DNA of 64,000 bases from Rhizobium aethiopicum (GTDB taxonomy: Bacteria; Pseudomonadota; Alphaproteobacteria; Rhizobiales; Rhizobiaceae). The position numbers and the translations under genes are program-made. The notes below the pieces were generated by a model. The model made no database searches. It had not been told where the DNA came from and saw only the letters and a list, made by a program, of their open reading frames with translations. Below are positions 51,848 through 60,081 of the stretch, in pieces (position 1 is the stretch's first letter; each line of letters opens with the position of its first letter). The stretch is from contig NZ_JACIFV010000024.1 of NCBI RefSeq assembly GCF_014197535.1, positions 40,037 through 104,036 on the forward strand, written 5' to 3'.

Positions 51848-52843
51848 ATGTCACTGCCTCAGGAAATGCGTTTCGTCGATCTCAAGTCCTTCGGCGGGCC
51901 TGATGTGATGATGATCGGCAAGCGTCCGCTGCCGGCGGCCGGCGAAGGCGAGGTCCTCGTGCGGGCCGAGGCGATCGGCGTCAACCGTCCCGACATTGCC
52001 CAGCGCCAGGGCAGCTATCCTCCGCCCAAGGATGCGAGCCCGATTCTCGGGCTGGAACTCTCCGGTGAAATCGTCGGGGTCGGGCCCGGTGTCAGCGGCT
52101 ATGCCGTCGGCGACAAGGTCTGCGGCCTCGCCAATGGCGGCGCCTATGCCGAATATTGCCTGCTGCCATCAGGCCAGATCCTGCCTTTTCCCAAGGGATA
52201 TGACGCTGTGAAAGCCGCGGCGCTTCCCGAAACCTTCTTCACCGTCTGGGCCAATCTCTTCCAGATGGCCGGGCTGACGGAAGGCGAGAGCGTGCTGATC
52301 CATGGCGGCACGAGCGGCATCGGCACGACGGCGATCCAACTCGCCCGCGCCTTCGGCGCCGAGGTTTATGCCACGGCCGGCTCGGCGGAAAAATGCGAGG
52401 CCTGCGAAAAGCTCGGCGCCAAACGAGGGATCAACTACAGGAGCGAGGACTTCGCCGCGGTGATCAAGGCCGAGACCGGCCAAGGCGTCGACATCATCCT
52501 CGATATGATCGGTGCCGCCTATTTCGAGCGCAACATCGCCTCGCTTGCAAAGGACGGCTGCCTGTCGATCATCGCCTTCCTCGGCGGGGCCGTCGCCGAA
52601 AAGGTCAATCTCTCGCCGATCATGGTCAAGCGCCTGACGGTCACCGGCTCCACCATGCGCCCGCGCACGGCCGAGGAGAAACGTGCCATCCGCGACGACC
52701 TGCTCTCCGAGGTCTGGCCGTTGCTGGAGGCCGGCACCGTCGCCCCCGTGATCCACAAGGTCTTCGCCTTCGAGGATGTCGTCGAGGCGCATCGGCTGCT
52801 GGAAGAGGGCAGCCATGTCGGCAAGGTCATGCTCACCGTTTGA
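51848..52843 (+). CDS. NAD(P)H quinone oxidoreductase, PIG3 type
   Basis: A 331-residue zinc-free MDR protein of the type of human TP53I3 (PIG3): GVNRPDIAQRQGSYPPPKDA near residue 44, NGGAYAEYCLLPSG, and the nucleotide site HGGTSGIGTTAIQLARAFGA (about 150-170). It reduces quinones with NADPH. ATG 51848 follows AGGAGGG. It stands alone after the EAL gene and is unlike the other quinone oxidoreductase of the window (32308) outside the core motifs. Confidence 0.9.
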   Translation: MSLPQEMRFVDLKSFGGPDVMMIGKRPLPAAGEGEVLVRAEAIGVNRPDIAQRQGSYPPPKDASPILGLELSGEIVGVGPGVSGYAVGDKVCGLANGGAYAEYCLLPSGQILPFPKGYDAVKAAALPETFFTVWANLFQMAGLTEGESVLIHGGTSGIGTTAIQLARAFGAEVYATAGSAEKCEACEKLGAKRGINYRSEDFAAVIKAETGQGVDIILDMIGAAYFERNIASLAKDGCLSIIAFLGGAVAEKVNLSPIMVKRLTVTGSTMRPRTAEEKRAIRDDLLSEVWPLLEAGTVAPVIHKVFAFEDVVEAHRLLEEGSHVGKVMLTV

Positions 52844-53002
52844 GGTCAGCTTCGGACCAGCATTCATGGGCAAGGTGAAATTGATCCTGGCTGTCTGTGA
52901 GTCTCCGGGTCGTTGAACAGTCGTCTGATCGAAACCCGGCCCCGAAACTGCGCATCCTGATGTGGCATTGCTTGCGCGTTGTAAGGTCCTACGAGGAATA
53001 CA

Positions 53003-53782
53003 ATGGCTCTATTCCACGCCTGCCCCATCTGCCGCAGCAGAATTCCGCATTTCGTACCGCTTCCGCGCTACTACATCGACAAGGCCGTCGAACATGGCTT
53101 TCCCTATCGCATCGATGAATTCGAGACGATCAACCATCAGGCCTATAGCTGCCCCAATTGTCATTCGACCGATCGCGACAGGCTCTACGCTTTGTTCCTG
53201 ACGCCGGTATTCCAGCGTCTTGACCAGGCAAAGGCCGTTCGCTTCCTCGACATTGCGCCGGGCCGGGCCTTGAGCTTCTGGCTCAAGAGCCACCCACACG
53301 TCTTCTACCGCAGCTGCGACATGCATATGCCGGAGGCAGACGACAAGGCTGATATCCATAACCTGCCCTATGCCGATGAGAGCTTCGACTTCGTGCTTTG
53401 CTCTCATGTGCTCGAACATGTCGACGATCCGGTGCGTGCCACCGCAGAAATCCGGCGTGTTCTCAAGCAGGACAGCGTCGCTATCCTGATGGCGCCGATC
53501 TGCCTGTCGATCGAAGACACCTATGAAAATCCCGAGGTGACGACGCCGGAGGGCCGCTGGGCGCATTTCGGCCAGGACGACCATGTGCGCATCTTCTCAA
53601 GGTCCGGCTTCATCGACGTGATCCGGCGCGCCGGTTTGGCGATCCAGCAGGTTCCGGTCACCGACTTCCTGACGGCCGAGGTCTGCGATACCTATGGCAT
53701 CGGCCGCGGCTCCGTCCTCTATCTCGGCGTGAAGCAGGAGGTCGTCCAGCAGGAGCCGGAACCGGAGCGCAACGTCGCCTGA
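53003..53782 (+). CDS. SAM-dependent methyltransferase with zinc ribbon
   Basis: A 259-residue protein. The N-terminus has two CxxC pairs, ACPICRSR and SCPNCHSTDR, about 42 residues apart, likely binding one zinc. The methyltransferase core has VRFLDIAPGRALSFWLKSH (weak motif I), DKADIHNLPYADESFDFVLC (motif II) and SHVLEHVDDPVRATAEIRRV, typical of class I. Similar proteins are found in glycan gene clusters and act on sugars, but no such cluster adjoins it. GAGGA before ATG 53003. A clear terminator follows. Confidence 0.85.
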   Translation: MALFHACPICRSRIPHFVPLPRYYIDKAVEHGFPYRIDEFETINHQAYSCPNCHSTDRDRLYALFLTPVFQRLDQAKAVRFLDIAPGRALSFWLKSHPHVFYRSCDMHMPEADDKADIHNLPYADESFDFVLCSHVLEHVDDPVRATAEIRRVLKQDSVAILMAPICLSIEDTYENPEVTTPEGRWAHFGQDDHVRIFSRSGFIDVIRRAGLAIQQVPVTDFLTAEVCDTYGIGRGSVLYLGVKQEVVQQEPEPERNVA

Positions 53783-53809
53783 GAACACGGAAATCATTCA
53801 GTCGTGAAA

Positions 53810-53837
53810 AGGCGCCCCGAAACCGAGGCGCCTTTTT
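53810..53837 (+). terminator. Rho-independent terminator after methyltransferase
   Basis: AGGCGCC (53810-53816) pairs with GGCGCCT (53827-53833) around CCGAAACCGA, followed by TTTTT. Strong stem and U tract. Confidence 0.9.
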
Positions 53838-53838
53838 A

Positions 53839-54483
53839 ATTTCACCTGTCTCTCAGGGTTATCGTCAGTCCCCGGCCAACCGAATTCTGATCCTGCTCAA
53901 GACCGACGGCCCGCAGCTTGGCTCGGCGATTGGCGATGCGCTTGGCATTTCCGGCGAGGCCGCCCGCCAGCAGCTGGCGAAGATGGCGGAGGAAGGGCTG
54001 GTGGAGCCGGTCACCGTCGCCGCTGCCGGCAGGGGCAGGCCGCGTCAGCTCTGGCACCTGACGGCGTCCGGCAATCGCCGCTTCCCCGACGGCCATGCCG
54101 AACTGACGGCCGCTCTCCTCGGCACCCTCGTCGACCAGCTTGGGGCGGGAGCGCTCGACACTGTCATCTCCGCCCGCGAGGCCGAGACGCTGAAGCGCTA
54201 TCGCCACGAGCTCGAAAATGCCGGCGACCTTGCCGCGCGCGTTGAGGGTCTGGCCGCGATCCGCACCCGCGAGGGTTATATGGCCGACAGTTGGCAGGAG
54301 GCGGACGGCTCGTTCATGCTGGTTGAAAATCACTGTCCGATCTGCGCGGCGGCCACCTCCTGCGCCGGCTTCTGCCGCTCCGAACTCGAAACCTTCCGCG
54401 CCGCCCTCAGCGCCGACGTCGAGCGCAGGGAACATATCCTCGCCTGCGCCCGCCGTTGCGCCTACCGCATCACGGCGCGTTAG
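53839..54483 (+). CDS. SufR-like HTH regulator without ordinary start codon
   Basis: The frame encodes a regulator of the COG2345 type: a winged helix (ANRILILLKTDGPQLGSAIG, then DALGISGEAARQQLAKMAEE), the wing AGRGRPRQLWHL, and a C-terminal metal-binding region HCPICAAATSCAGFCRSE and CARRCAYRI. These Cys positions match regulators that bind an Fe-S cluster, such as SufR. The only normal start in frame, ATG 53983, would remove the winged helix. The open frame continues upstream into the preceding terminator; at 53839 there is an ATT codon followed by SPVSQGYRQSPANRI, suggesting an ATT start or a lost ATG. Convergent with the MFS gene. Confidence 0.7.
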   Translation: MSPVSQGYRQSPANRILILLKTDGPQLGSAIGDALGISGEAARQQLAKMAEEGLVEPVTVAAAGRGRPRQLWHLTASGNRRFPDGHAELTAALLGTLVDQLGAGALDTVISAREAETLKRYRHELENAGDLAARVEGLAAIRTREGYMADSWQEADGSFMLVENHCPICAAATSCAGFCRSELETFRAALSADVERREHILACARRCAYRITAR

Positions 54484-54526
54484 GCGTGGCGGTTGGGGCG
54501 GCCATGTGCCCCTGCGCCGCCTGCGA

Positions 54527-55738
54527 TCAGGCCGGCTGCCGCGCCTGCCGCCTGCTGCTTTCCAGATGAAGCAACGCCCCAATCGCCGCCAGGCCGGCGC
54601 CGGCCCCGACGAAGGCGGTGCCGGAATAATCGGTGAGCGATGTGCCGAAGGCGAAGAGCCCGGCGGCGATGCCGGTGCCGATGAAGGTGTTGAGCGAGAT
54701 GAGCGAGGTTCCGAGCCCCGGCCGGTCGGCGATCAGGTCCTGCAGATAGGTAATCGGCAGGCTGAGGATTGCCGCCGCGCCGCAGGCATTGACGAGCAGC
54801 AGCGCATAGATGTGCCATGGCGCGGAAGCAAATCCGAGCAGCAGCAGATAGGCGCAATAGATCAGCGCGCCGAAGGCGAGCACATGCGCGGTGCGGAAGC
54901 GGCGCTGCGCCATGCCCCACATCATCATGAACGGCATCTCGAGAAGCGCCGTCAGCCCGGCGATGAAACCGACATCGGCGACGTTTCCATCGGCCGCACG
55001 GGTGATGATCAGCGGCAGAAGCATGCCGTTCAGCCGCTGCAGTGCGAACAGCAGCGACATGATGACGACGCGGATCAGCACGTTCGGCGTGAAGATCCGT
55101 TTCAGCGATGCGAAGAAGCCGACCGGGTTCGGGGCAGGGCCGGCGCTGCCGTTGCCGGGGGCGAAGAAGAAATACAGGCAAAAGCAGGTGCAGCTGGCAA
55201 GGGCCGCGATGCCATAGGCCGGCGTCATCGATGGCGAGTTGACGAGATAAAGCCCGATCAGCCCCGGCGCTAGCGCCCAGGAGCCGGAAAACAGCGCCCG
55301 CACCGTCGCCGTCACCGCCGCGCCCTCGCCACGCTCCATCTGGTTGGTCCTAGCGCGCAGGCTGGCAAACAGCAGCGAATAGGTGGAGCCGCTCATCGGC
55401 ACCAGCAGCAGCGTCGAAAAGATGAAGATTGCCGGGCTGTGGATGATCGCGATCGACCCGAAGCCGAGCATGCCGGCGACCGAAAGCCCCAGCACCAGCG
55501 GCCGGCGCTCCTTCAGCCTGTCCGACCAGATGCCGAGCGTCAGGCTCGTCGCGACGTTGACGATCGCCGAGCAGAACACCAGCGCCGAATAGGCGCCGTT
55601 GCTCAGGCCCAGTTCGTTGATCCCGATGATCGACTGGTAAGGCACGGTCGAGGCGTAGGTAAAGGCAAGCGCGACGAGCGTCACGGCGGGAATGCGGATC
55701 CCGTTGTCGCGCAGGATGAGGGAGAAACTGGATGACAT
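54527..55738 (-). CDS. MFS transporter, sugar efflux type
   Basis: A 403-residue twelve-helix major facilitator: LVALAFTYASTVPYQSIIGI at the start, the loop 2-3 motif GIWSDRLKERRP, and SGSTYSLLFASLRARTNQ. The pattern resembles SetA-type sugar efflux proteins, which export glucosides or drugs. ATG 55738 is the best start since the longer frame adds a non-hydrophobic leader. Substrate unknown; the SufR-like gene downstream is convergent and need not be related. Confidence 0.85.
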   Translation of the reverse strand: MSSSFSLILRDNGIRIPAVTLVALAFTYASTVPYQSIIGINELGLSNGAYSALVFCSAIVNVATSLTLGIWSDRLKERRPLVLGLSVAGMLGFGSIAIIHSPAIFIFSTLLLVPMSGSTYSLLFASLRARTNQMERGEGAAVTATVRALFSGSWALAPGLIGLYLVNSPSMTPAYGIAALASCTCFCLYFFFAPGNGSAGPAPNPVGFFASLKRIFTPNVLIRVVIMSLLFALQRLNGMLLPLIITRAADGNVADVGFIAGLTALLEMPFMMMWGMAQRRFRTAHVLAFGALIYCAYLLLLGFASAPWHIYALLLVNACGAAAILSLPITYLQDLIADRPGLGTSLISLNTFIGTGIAAGLFAFGTSLTDYSGTAFVGAGAGLAAIGALLHLESSRRQARQPA

Positions 55739-56027
55739 GGGGGCGGTTCCTGACGCACCACTCTTAGCCGGATCGCACACACCAGAGAAACGATAGTTTT
55801 CGATCGCATGCGTCAGTTTCTGTGATGAGTATGGGATGACGTGATGGCCGTCCGACGGAGCTGCCAGGTCGAGCTCCGGCTGGATTGCAGGCTCAAGGCC
55901 TGGAATGACGGAGGAGGCGCCTAACTCGCGGTCGTCGCCCCGCTTCTGGCGCCCACCTAAACCCGTTGGCTTTCGCCGCGTGACGCGTTATGCCTGCCGC
56001 ATCCCGTCAGCATCCGGATGAGAGCCC

Positions 56028-57038
56028 ATGATGAACAATCCTGTCACCGTTGAAGTCACCCGTGGCCTGCTTGTGGAAAGCCGTCATCGCGGCGCGGTGG
56101 TGGTCGTTGATGGCGACGGCAGGCTTGTCTTTTCACTCGGCGACATCGACGCCGCCGTCTTCCCGCGCTCGGCCTGCAAGGCGATGCAGGCACTGCCGCT
56201 GGTGGAAAGCGGTGCGGCCGATGCCTATGGCTTCGGCGACAAGGAGCTGGCGCTCGCCTGTGCCTCGCATAATGGCGAGGACGAACACGTGGCGCTTGCC
56301 GCCTCGATGCTGTCGCGCGCCGGCCGGAATGTCGAAGCGCTGGAATGCGGCGCCCACTGGTCGACGAACCAAAAGGTGCTGATCCATCAGGCCCGCACGC
56401 TCGACGCACCGACGGCGCTGCACAACAATTGCTCGGGAAAACATGCCGGCTTCGTCTGCGCCTGCTGCCACCGCGATATCGATCCGAAGGGCTACGTCGG
56501 CTACGAGCACCCGCTGCAGATCGAGATCCGAGCAGTGATGGAAAGCTTGACCGGCGCCGTGCTCGGCGCCGAGAGCTGCGGCACCGACGGCTGCTCCATC
56601 CCGACCTACGCCGTGCCGCTGCGCAGTCTGGCCCACGGCTTTGCCAAGATGGCGACCGGCACCGGTCTGGAGCCCCTGCGCGCCAAAGCATCCCGTCGCC
56701 TGATAGAAGCCTGCATGGCCGAGCCCTTCTATGTCGCCGGCTCCGGCCGCGCCTGCACGAAACTGATGCAGATCGCTCCCGGCCGCATCTTCGTCAAGAC
56801 AGGCGCCGAGGGTGTCTTCTGCGCCGCGATCCCGGAAAAGGGCATCGCCATCGCGCTCAAATGTGAGGATGGTGCCACCCGCGCCGCCGAAGCCATGGTG
56901 GCGGCGACGCTCGCCCGCTTCTTCGAGACGGAAGAAACCCTGCATGCCGCCCTGATGGCCTTTGCCGCAATGCCGATGCGCAACTGGAACGGCATCCATG
57001 TCGGCGATATCAGCGCGACCTCCGTCTTCTCGGCCTGA
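56028..57038 (+). CDS. Class 3 (Rhizobium-type) L-asparaginase
   Basis: A 336-residue enzyme of the Asparaginase_II family (PF06089 type), unrelated to E. coli AnsA/AnsB. It has Ser48 and Lys51 in RSACKAMQ, Ser80 in CASHN, and Cys135 and Lys138 in NCSGKH with Cys189 in GTDGCSIP. These are the serine-lysine tandem and metal-site residues described for the Rhizobium etli enzyme ReAV. It splits asparagine to aspartate and ammonia. It is shorter than ReAV (about 367), and may match the constitutive, heat-stable ReAIV. No asparagine transporter or regulator adjoins it directly. Confidence 0.9.
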   Translation: MMNNPVTVEVTRGLLVESRHRGAVVVVDGDGRLVFSLGDIDAAVFPRSACKAMQALPLVESGAADAYGFGDKELALACASHNGEDEHVALAASMLSRAGRNVEALECGAHWSTNQKVLIHQARTLDAPTALHNNCSGKHAGFVCACCHRDIDPKGYVGYEHPLQIEIRAVMESLTGAVLGAESCGTDGCSIPTYAVPLRSLAHGFAKMATGTGLEPLRAKASRRLIEACMAEPFYVAGSGRACTKLMQIAPGRIFVKTGAEGVFCAAIPEKGIAIALKCEDGATRAAEAMVAATLARFFETEETLHAALMAFAAMPMRNWNGIHVGDISATSVFSA

Positions 57039-57096
57039 TGCAGAAACCTGCGCACGGTTTTCGTACGCCATCGAGCCCCGACTTTTCAGCGCAGGA

Positions 57097-57852
57097 TTAC
57101 GCTGCAGTGATTGTACCGTTGAGACCGCGATAAGGCTTCAGCCGCTCGGCCGTCATCTCCGTCGGTACGATCAGTCCTGCCACCTCGGCAATGCCGAGCA
57201 CCGGGCAGGGCGAGACGAGGTCGAACTTCTCCTCCGTCAGCAGCACATGCGTTTCGGCCGAGCAGCGGGCGATGTGCCGCTTGATCGCCGCTTCCTCGAA
57301 ATCGCCGGTGGAAAGCCCGTGCACGGGGTGGGCGGCGGTGACGCCGAGGAAGAACAGATCGGGGCGCAGCTGCGAAATCGCCGCCATCGCCGCAGCGCCG
57401 GTCGCCACCATCGAATGTTTGTAGAGCCGTCCGCCGGCCAGGATCACCTCCGCCGTCGGATGGTGCTCGAGCTCGGCGGCGATCGTCGGACTGTGAGTGG
57501 CAACTGTCAACGCTATGTCGCGTGGCAGGTGCCTGGCGATCTCCGCGGTCGTCGTGCCGCCGTCGAGGAAGATCATCTGCCCCGGCCTGACCATCGCCGC
57601 CGCCGCGGCTCCGAGCCGCGCCTTGACCTCGGACGAGACGCTGCACCGCGCGGTGAAATCGGGCAGATCGGGCGAAAGCGGCATTGCCCCGCCATGCACC
57701 CGTTTCAAGAGCCCCTCCGCCGCCATTTCCCGGAGGTCGCGCCGGATCGTGTCTTCCGAAAGCGAAAAATCCTCGGCGACGCGCTTGGCGATCACCTGGC
57801 CGTCGCGGCGCAGAATGTCGAGGATGAGGGTCTTGCGCTGCGTCGTCAGCAT
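57097..57852 (-). CDS. DeoR family regulator
   Basis: A 251-residue DeoR protein: TLILDILRRDGQVIAKRVAE, DFSLSEDTIRRDLREMAAEG and LLKRVHGGA form the HTH, followed by the sugar-phosphate-binding domain with IFLDGGTTTAEIARHL. ATG 57852 is used; a longer frame to 57984 crosses the operator region. The start faces the DUF4406 gene across 130 bases that carry repeated GCACGAAA/TCGTGC boxes, so it probably controls that gene and itself in response to a phosphorylated sugar or nucleoside. Confidence 0.9.
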   Translation of the reverse strand: MLTTQRKTLILDILRRDGQVIAKRVAEDFSLSEDTIRRDLREMAAEGLLKRVHGGAMPLSPDLPDFTARCSVSSEVKARLGAAAAAMVRPGQMIFLDGGTTTAEIARHLPRDIALTVATHSPTIAAELEHHPTAEVILAGGRLYKHSMVATGAAAMAAISQLRPDLFFLGVTAAHPVHGLSTGDFEEAAIKRHIARCSAETHVLLTEEKFDLVSPCPVLGIAEVAGLIVPTEMTAERLKPYRGLNGTITAA

Positions 57853-57861
57853 TGTCTCTCC

Positions 57862-57948
57862 GCACGAAAATTCACGAGATGGCATGATATTGCACGAAAT
57901 GACTCGACATTCAAGAAATGTCGTGCATTTTCGGGAAATCCCGTGCAT
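57862..57948. promoter_or_regulatory. DeoR operator boxes
   Basis: GCACGAAA occurs at 57862-57869 and 57892-57899; the inverted form TCGTGCAT lies at 57921-57928 and CCGTGCAT at about 57941. TGCACGA (57891-57897) and TCGTGCA (57921-57927) are perfect inverted partners. The repeated boxes fill the gap between the DeoR and DUF4406 genes. Confidence 0.75.
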
Positions 57949-57982
57949 GAGGCCGGGATCTCGCGACCTGATGGAGTGAATC

Positions 57983-58339
57983 ATGCTGATTTTGATCGCC
58001 GGGCCCTATCGGTCTGGAACGGGCGACGACCCGGAAAAAATGGCCGCCAACCTGAAGCGGCTGGAAGAACCCTCTCACGCCTTGTTCAAGGCCGGCCATG
58101 TGCCGATGATCGGCGAATGGGTGGCGCTGCCGATCTGGCACGCCGCCGGCGGCAGATCGGTCGGCGACGCGCTCTACGAGGAGATCTTCCATCCGGTCGC
58201 CGGCCGGCTGCTGCAGCTCTGCGAGGGCGTGTTACGCTTGCCCGGCGAGTCCAAGGGCGCCGACAATGACGTGCGCATCGCGAGAGAACGCGGCATCCCG
58301 GTCTGGCACCGGCTGGAGGATGTGCCGGGTTGCGGGTGA
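57983..58339 (+). CDS. DUF4406, nucleoside deoxyribosyltransferase-like
   Basis: A 118-residue protein: MLILIAGPYRSGTGDDPEKM, HVPMIGEWVALPIWHAAGGR, then CEGVLRLPGESKGADNDVRI, ARERGIPVWH. The GPYxSG start and the late PGxSxGAxxE/D pattern are those of the DUF4406 group, related to nucleoside 2-deoxyribosyltransferases that cleave N-glycosidic bonds. The catalytic acid position in the late motif reads Asp (GADND). It faces the DeoR gene, consistent with a sugar or nucleoside role. Confidence 0.8.
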   Translation: MLILIAGPYRSGTGDDPEKMAANLKRLEEPSHALFKAGHVPMIGEWVALPIWHAAGGRSVGDALYEEIFHPVAGRLLQLCEGVLRLPGESKGADNDVRIARERGIPVWHRLEDVPGCG

Positions 58340-58357
58340 GTGGCGGACCCATCTAAA

Positions 58358-58534
58358 ACCCCTCCCCAACCCTCCCCACAAGGGGGAGGGGCTAAGCTGC
58401 GGTCCCCGGCGGTGACTAAAGGGGGGAGGTCTTACTGGCTGCTACCGTTCGACGGATTGGCTACGATGGAAGGGTATGCGAAGCGGTGCGGCACGTTAGC
58501 CCCTCCCCCTTGTGGGGAGGGGTTGGGGAGGGGT
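58358..58534. repeat. GC-rich palindromic element, copy C
   Basis: The arms (58358-58395 and 58496-58534) carry the same sequence as the element at 11165, with one base missing in the left arm. It fills most of the 306-base gap between the DUF4406 and glutathione S-transferase genes; the remaining bases hold no gene. Confidence 0.9.
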
Positions 58535-58645
58535 TTTGACCGGGCGGCCGCAGGGCACGCCGATCATTGTCCGGCTGAGCAATCTCCCCAGTTCCAGCGC
58601 ACCAATCCCCGCGCTATAAGACGTGCCGAACGGGAGTCGACAACC

Positions 58646-59266
58646 ATGCTGACACTATATTACGCGTCCGGAACCTGCGCGCTCGCAAGCCTGATTGCCC
58701 TCGAAGAATCCGGCCTTGCCTTCGAAACAAGGAAGCTCAGCTTCCGCGATGGCGAGCAGCGTTCGCCGGACTATCTGAAGATCAATCCGAAGGGCCGGGT
58801 GCCGGCCCTCGTCACGGATCGCGGCGTGCTGACGGAAACGCCGGCGATCCTCGGCTTCATCGCTGAAAGCGCCCCCGCCGCGAAGCTCGCGCCGCTCGGC
58901 GATGCCTTCGAAATGGCGCGGCTGCAATCCTTCAACAGCTATCTCTGCTCGACTGTGCATGTGAACCATGCCCACCGCCCGCGCGGCTCGCGCTGGGCCG
59001 ACGAGCCGGCGGCACTCGAGGCGATGAAAGCCAAGGTGCCGCAGAATATGGCCGATTGTTTCGCGCTGATCGAAGAGACGATGTTCAAAGGCCCGTGGGT
59101 GATGGGCGAGACCTATTCGCTGGCCGATCCCTACCTCTTCGTCATGACCGACTGGCTGCCTGCCGACGGCGTCGATCCCGCCCGCTTCGCAAAGGTCAGC
59201 GACCACCATGCCCGCATGCTGCAGCGCCCCGCCGTCCAGCGGGCGCTGGCATTTGACCGGGGCTAG
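58646..59266 (+). CDS. Glutathione S-transferase
   Basis: A 206-residue GST. The N-terminal thioredoxin-like domain has YYASGTCALASLIALEESGL, with the conserved Ser and Cys of beta-class enzymes, then NPKGRVPALVTDRGVLTETP (cis-Pro and glutathione-binding). The C-terminal all-helical domain contains GPWVMGETYSLADPYLFVMT. It conjugates or reduces with glutathione; physiological substrate unknown. ATG 58646 is used; upstream codons run into the palindromic element. The next gene is on the other strand, nine bases on. Confidence 0.9.
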   Translation: MLTLYYASGTCALASLIALEESGLAFETRKLSFRDGEQRSPDYLKINPKGRVPALVTDRGVLTETPAILGFIAESAPAAKLAPLGDAFEMARLQSFNSYLCSTVHVNHAHRPRGSRWADEPAALEAMKAKVPQNMADCFALIEETMFKGPWVMGETYSLADPYLFVMTDWLPADGVDPARFAKVSDHHARMLQRPAVQRALAFDRG

Positions 59267-59275
59267 CTATGCCCA

Positions 59276-60079
59276 TCACCCGCCCGCGCCCTGGTATTTG
59301 CGGGTGGCGTAGCGCCAGTGGGCGATGGCGAGCAGCACCCAGATGGGGCCGGCGGCGAGCGCCACCGGGCCGGCCCAATTGCCGAGGATCGGGATTGGTT
59401 TGCCGAGCAGCGCGCCGACCGGAACCGAGCTGGTCAGCGCCAGCGGCACGGCGGTGATCAGGATGATCTGGACGCTGCCAGGGAAGATGTTGAGCGGGTA
59501 GCGCGTCAGCTCCCAGAAGCCGAAGAAGATCGAAAACAGGTGGTTCGACCGCACCCACATCAGCGCCGTCGCGCCGATCATGGTGATCATCGCAGCGGTC
59601 AGCAGTGTCGCGCTGAGGATCGCGGCAAGCAGGAACGCCACGGACGGGGCCGTCCAGATGAAGTCGACCGACAGGACGGCCCAGCAGAGCAGCGGCACTG
59701 CCAGGATGATGTGGCCGGCATAGCCGACATTGAGGCCCGAAAAGACGAGATAGGCCCAGGGGCTGAACGGCTTGACGAGCAGCGTGTCATAAGTGCCGAG
59801 CCGCACCAGTTCTTCGAGATCGCGCAATTGCACGAAGCTCATCGCCGCACCGAGCGAATAGGCGAGCAGCTGGAAGCTGAAGAGCAGCGCCAGCTCCGGC
59901 CAGGTCCAGCCGCCGAGCGTCTGGAAGCGGGCAAGCAGGATGCCGATGGTGGCAAAGACGCTGCCGTAGGAGAGGATCTGCGCAAGCCGGTCGAGCCAGA
60001 AGGCGCCGCGATACTCCATCTGTGAACGCACATGCATGCGCACCAGGAGCGGAATGACGCGGAGGTGATGGATGAGCAT
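59276..60079 (-). CDS. ABC-2 type exporter permease (COG3694-like)
   Basis: A 267-residue permease with six predicted membrane segments and the start LIHHLRVIPLLVRMHVRSQM EYRGAF; the coupling region is QLRDLEELVRLGTYDTLLVK. It resembles the second permease of the COG4586/COG4587/COG3694 exporter type. ATG 60079 is chosen since the longer frame is antisense to the partner gene. It lies two bases after the first permease gene, so the three are one operon. The substrate of such exporters is unknown. Confidence 0.85.
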   Translation of the reverse strand: MLIHHLRVIPLLVRMHVRSQMEYRGAFWLDRLAQILSYGSVFATIGILLARFQTLGGWTWPELALLFSFQLLAYSLGAAMSFVQLRDLEELVRLGTYDTLLVKPFSPWAYLVFSGLNVGYAGHIILAVPLLCWAVLSVDFIWTAPSVAFLLAAILSATLLTAAMITMIGATALMWVRSNHLFSIFFGFWELTRYPLNIFPGSVQIILITAVPLALTSSVPVGALLGKPIPILGNWAGPVALAAGPIWVLLAIAHWRYATRKYQGAGG

Positions 60080-60081
60080 GC

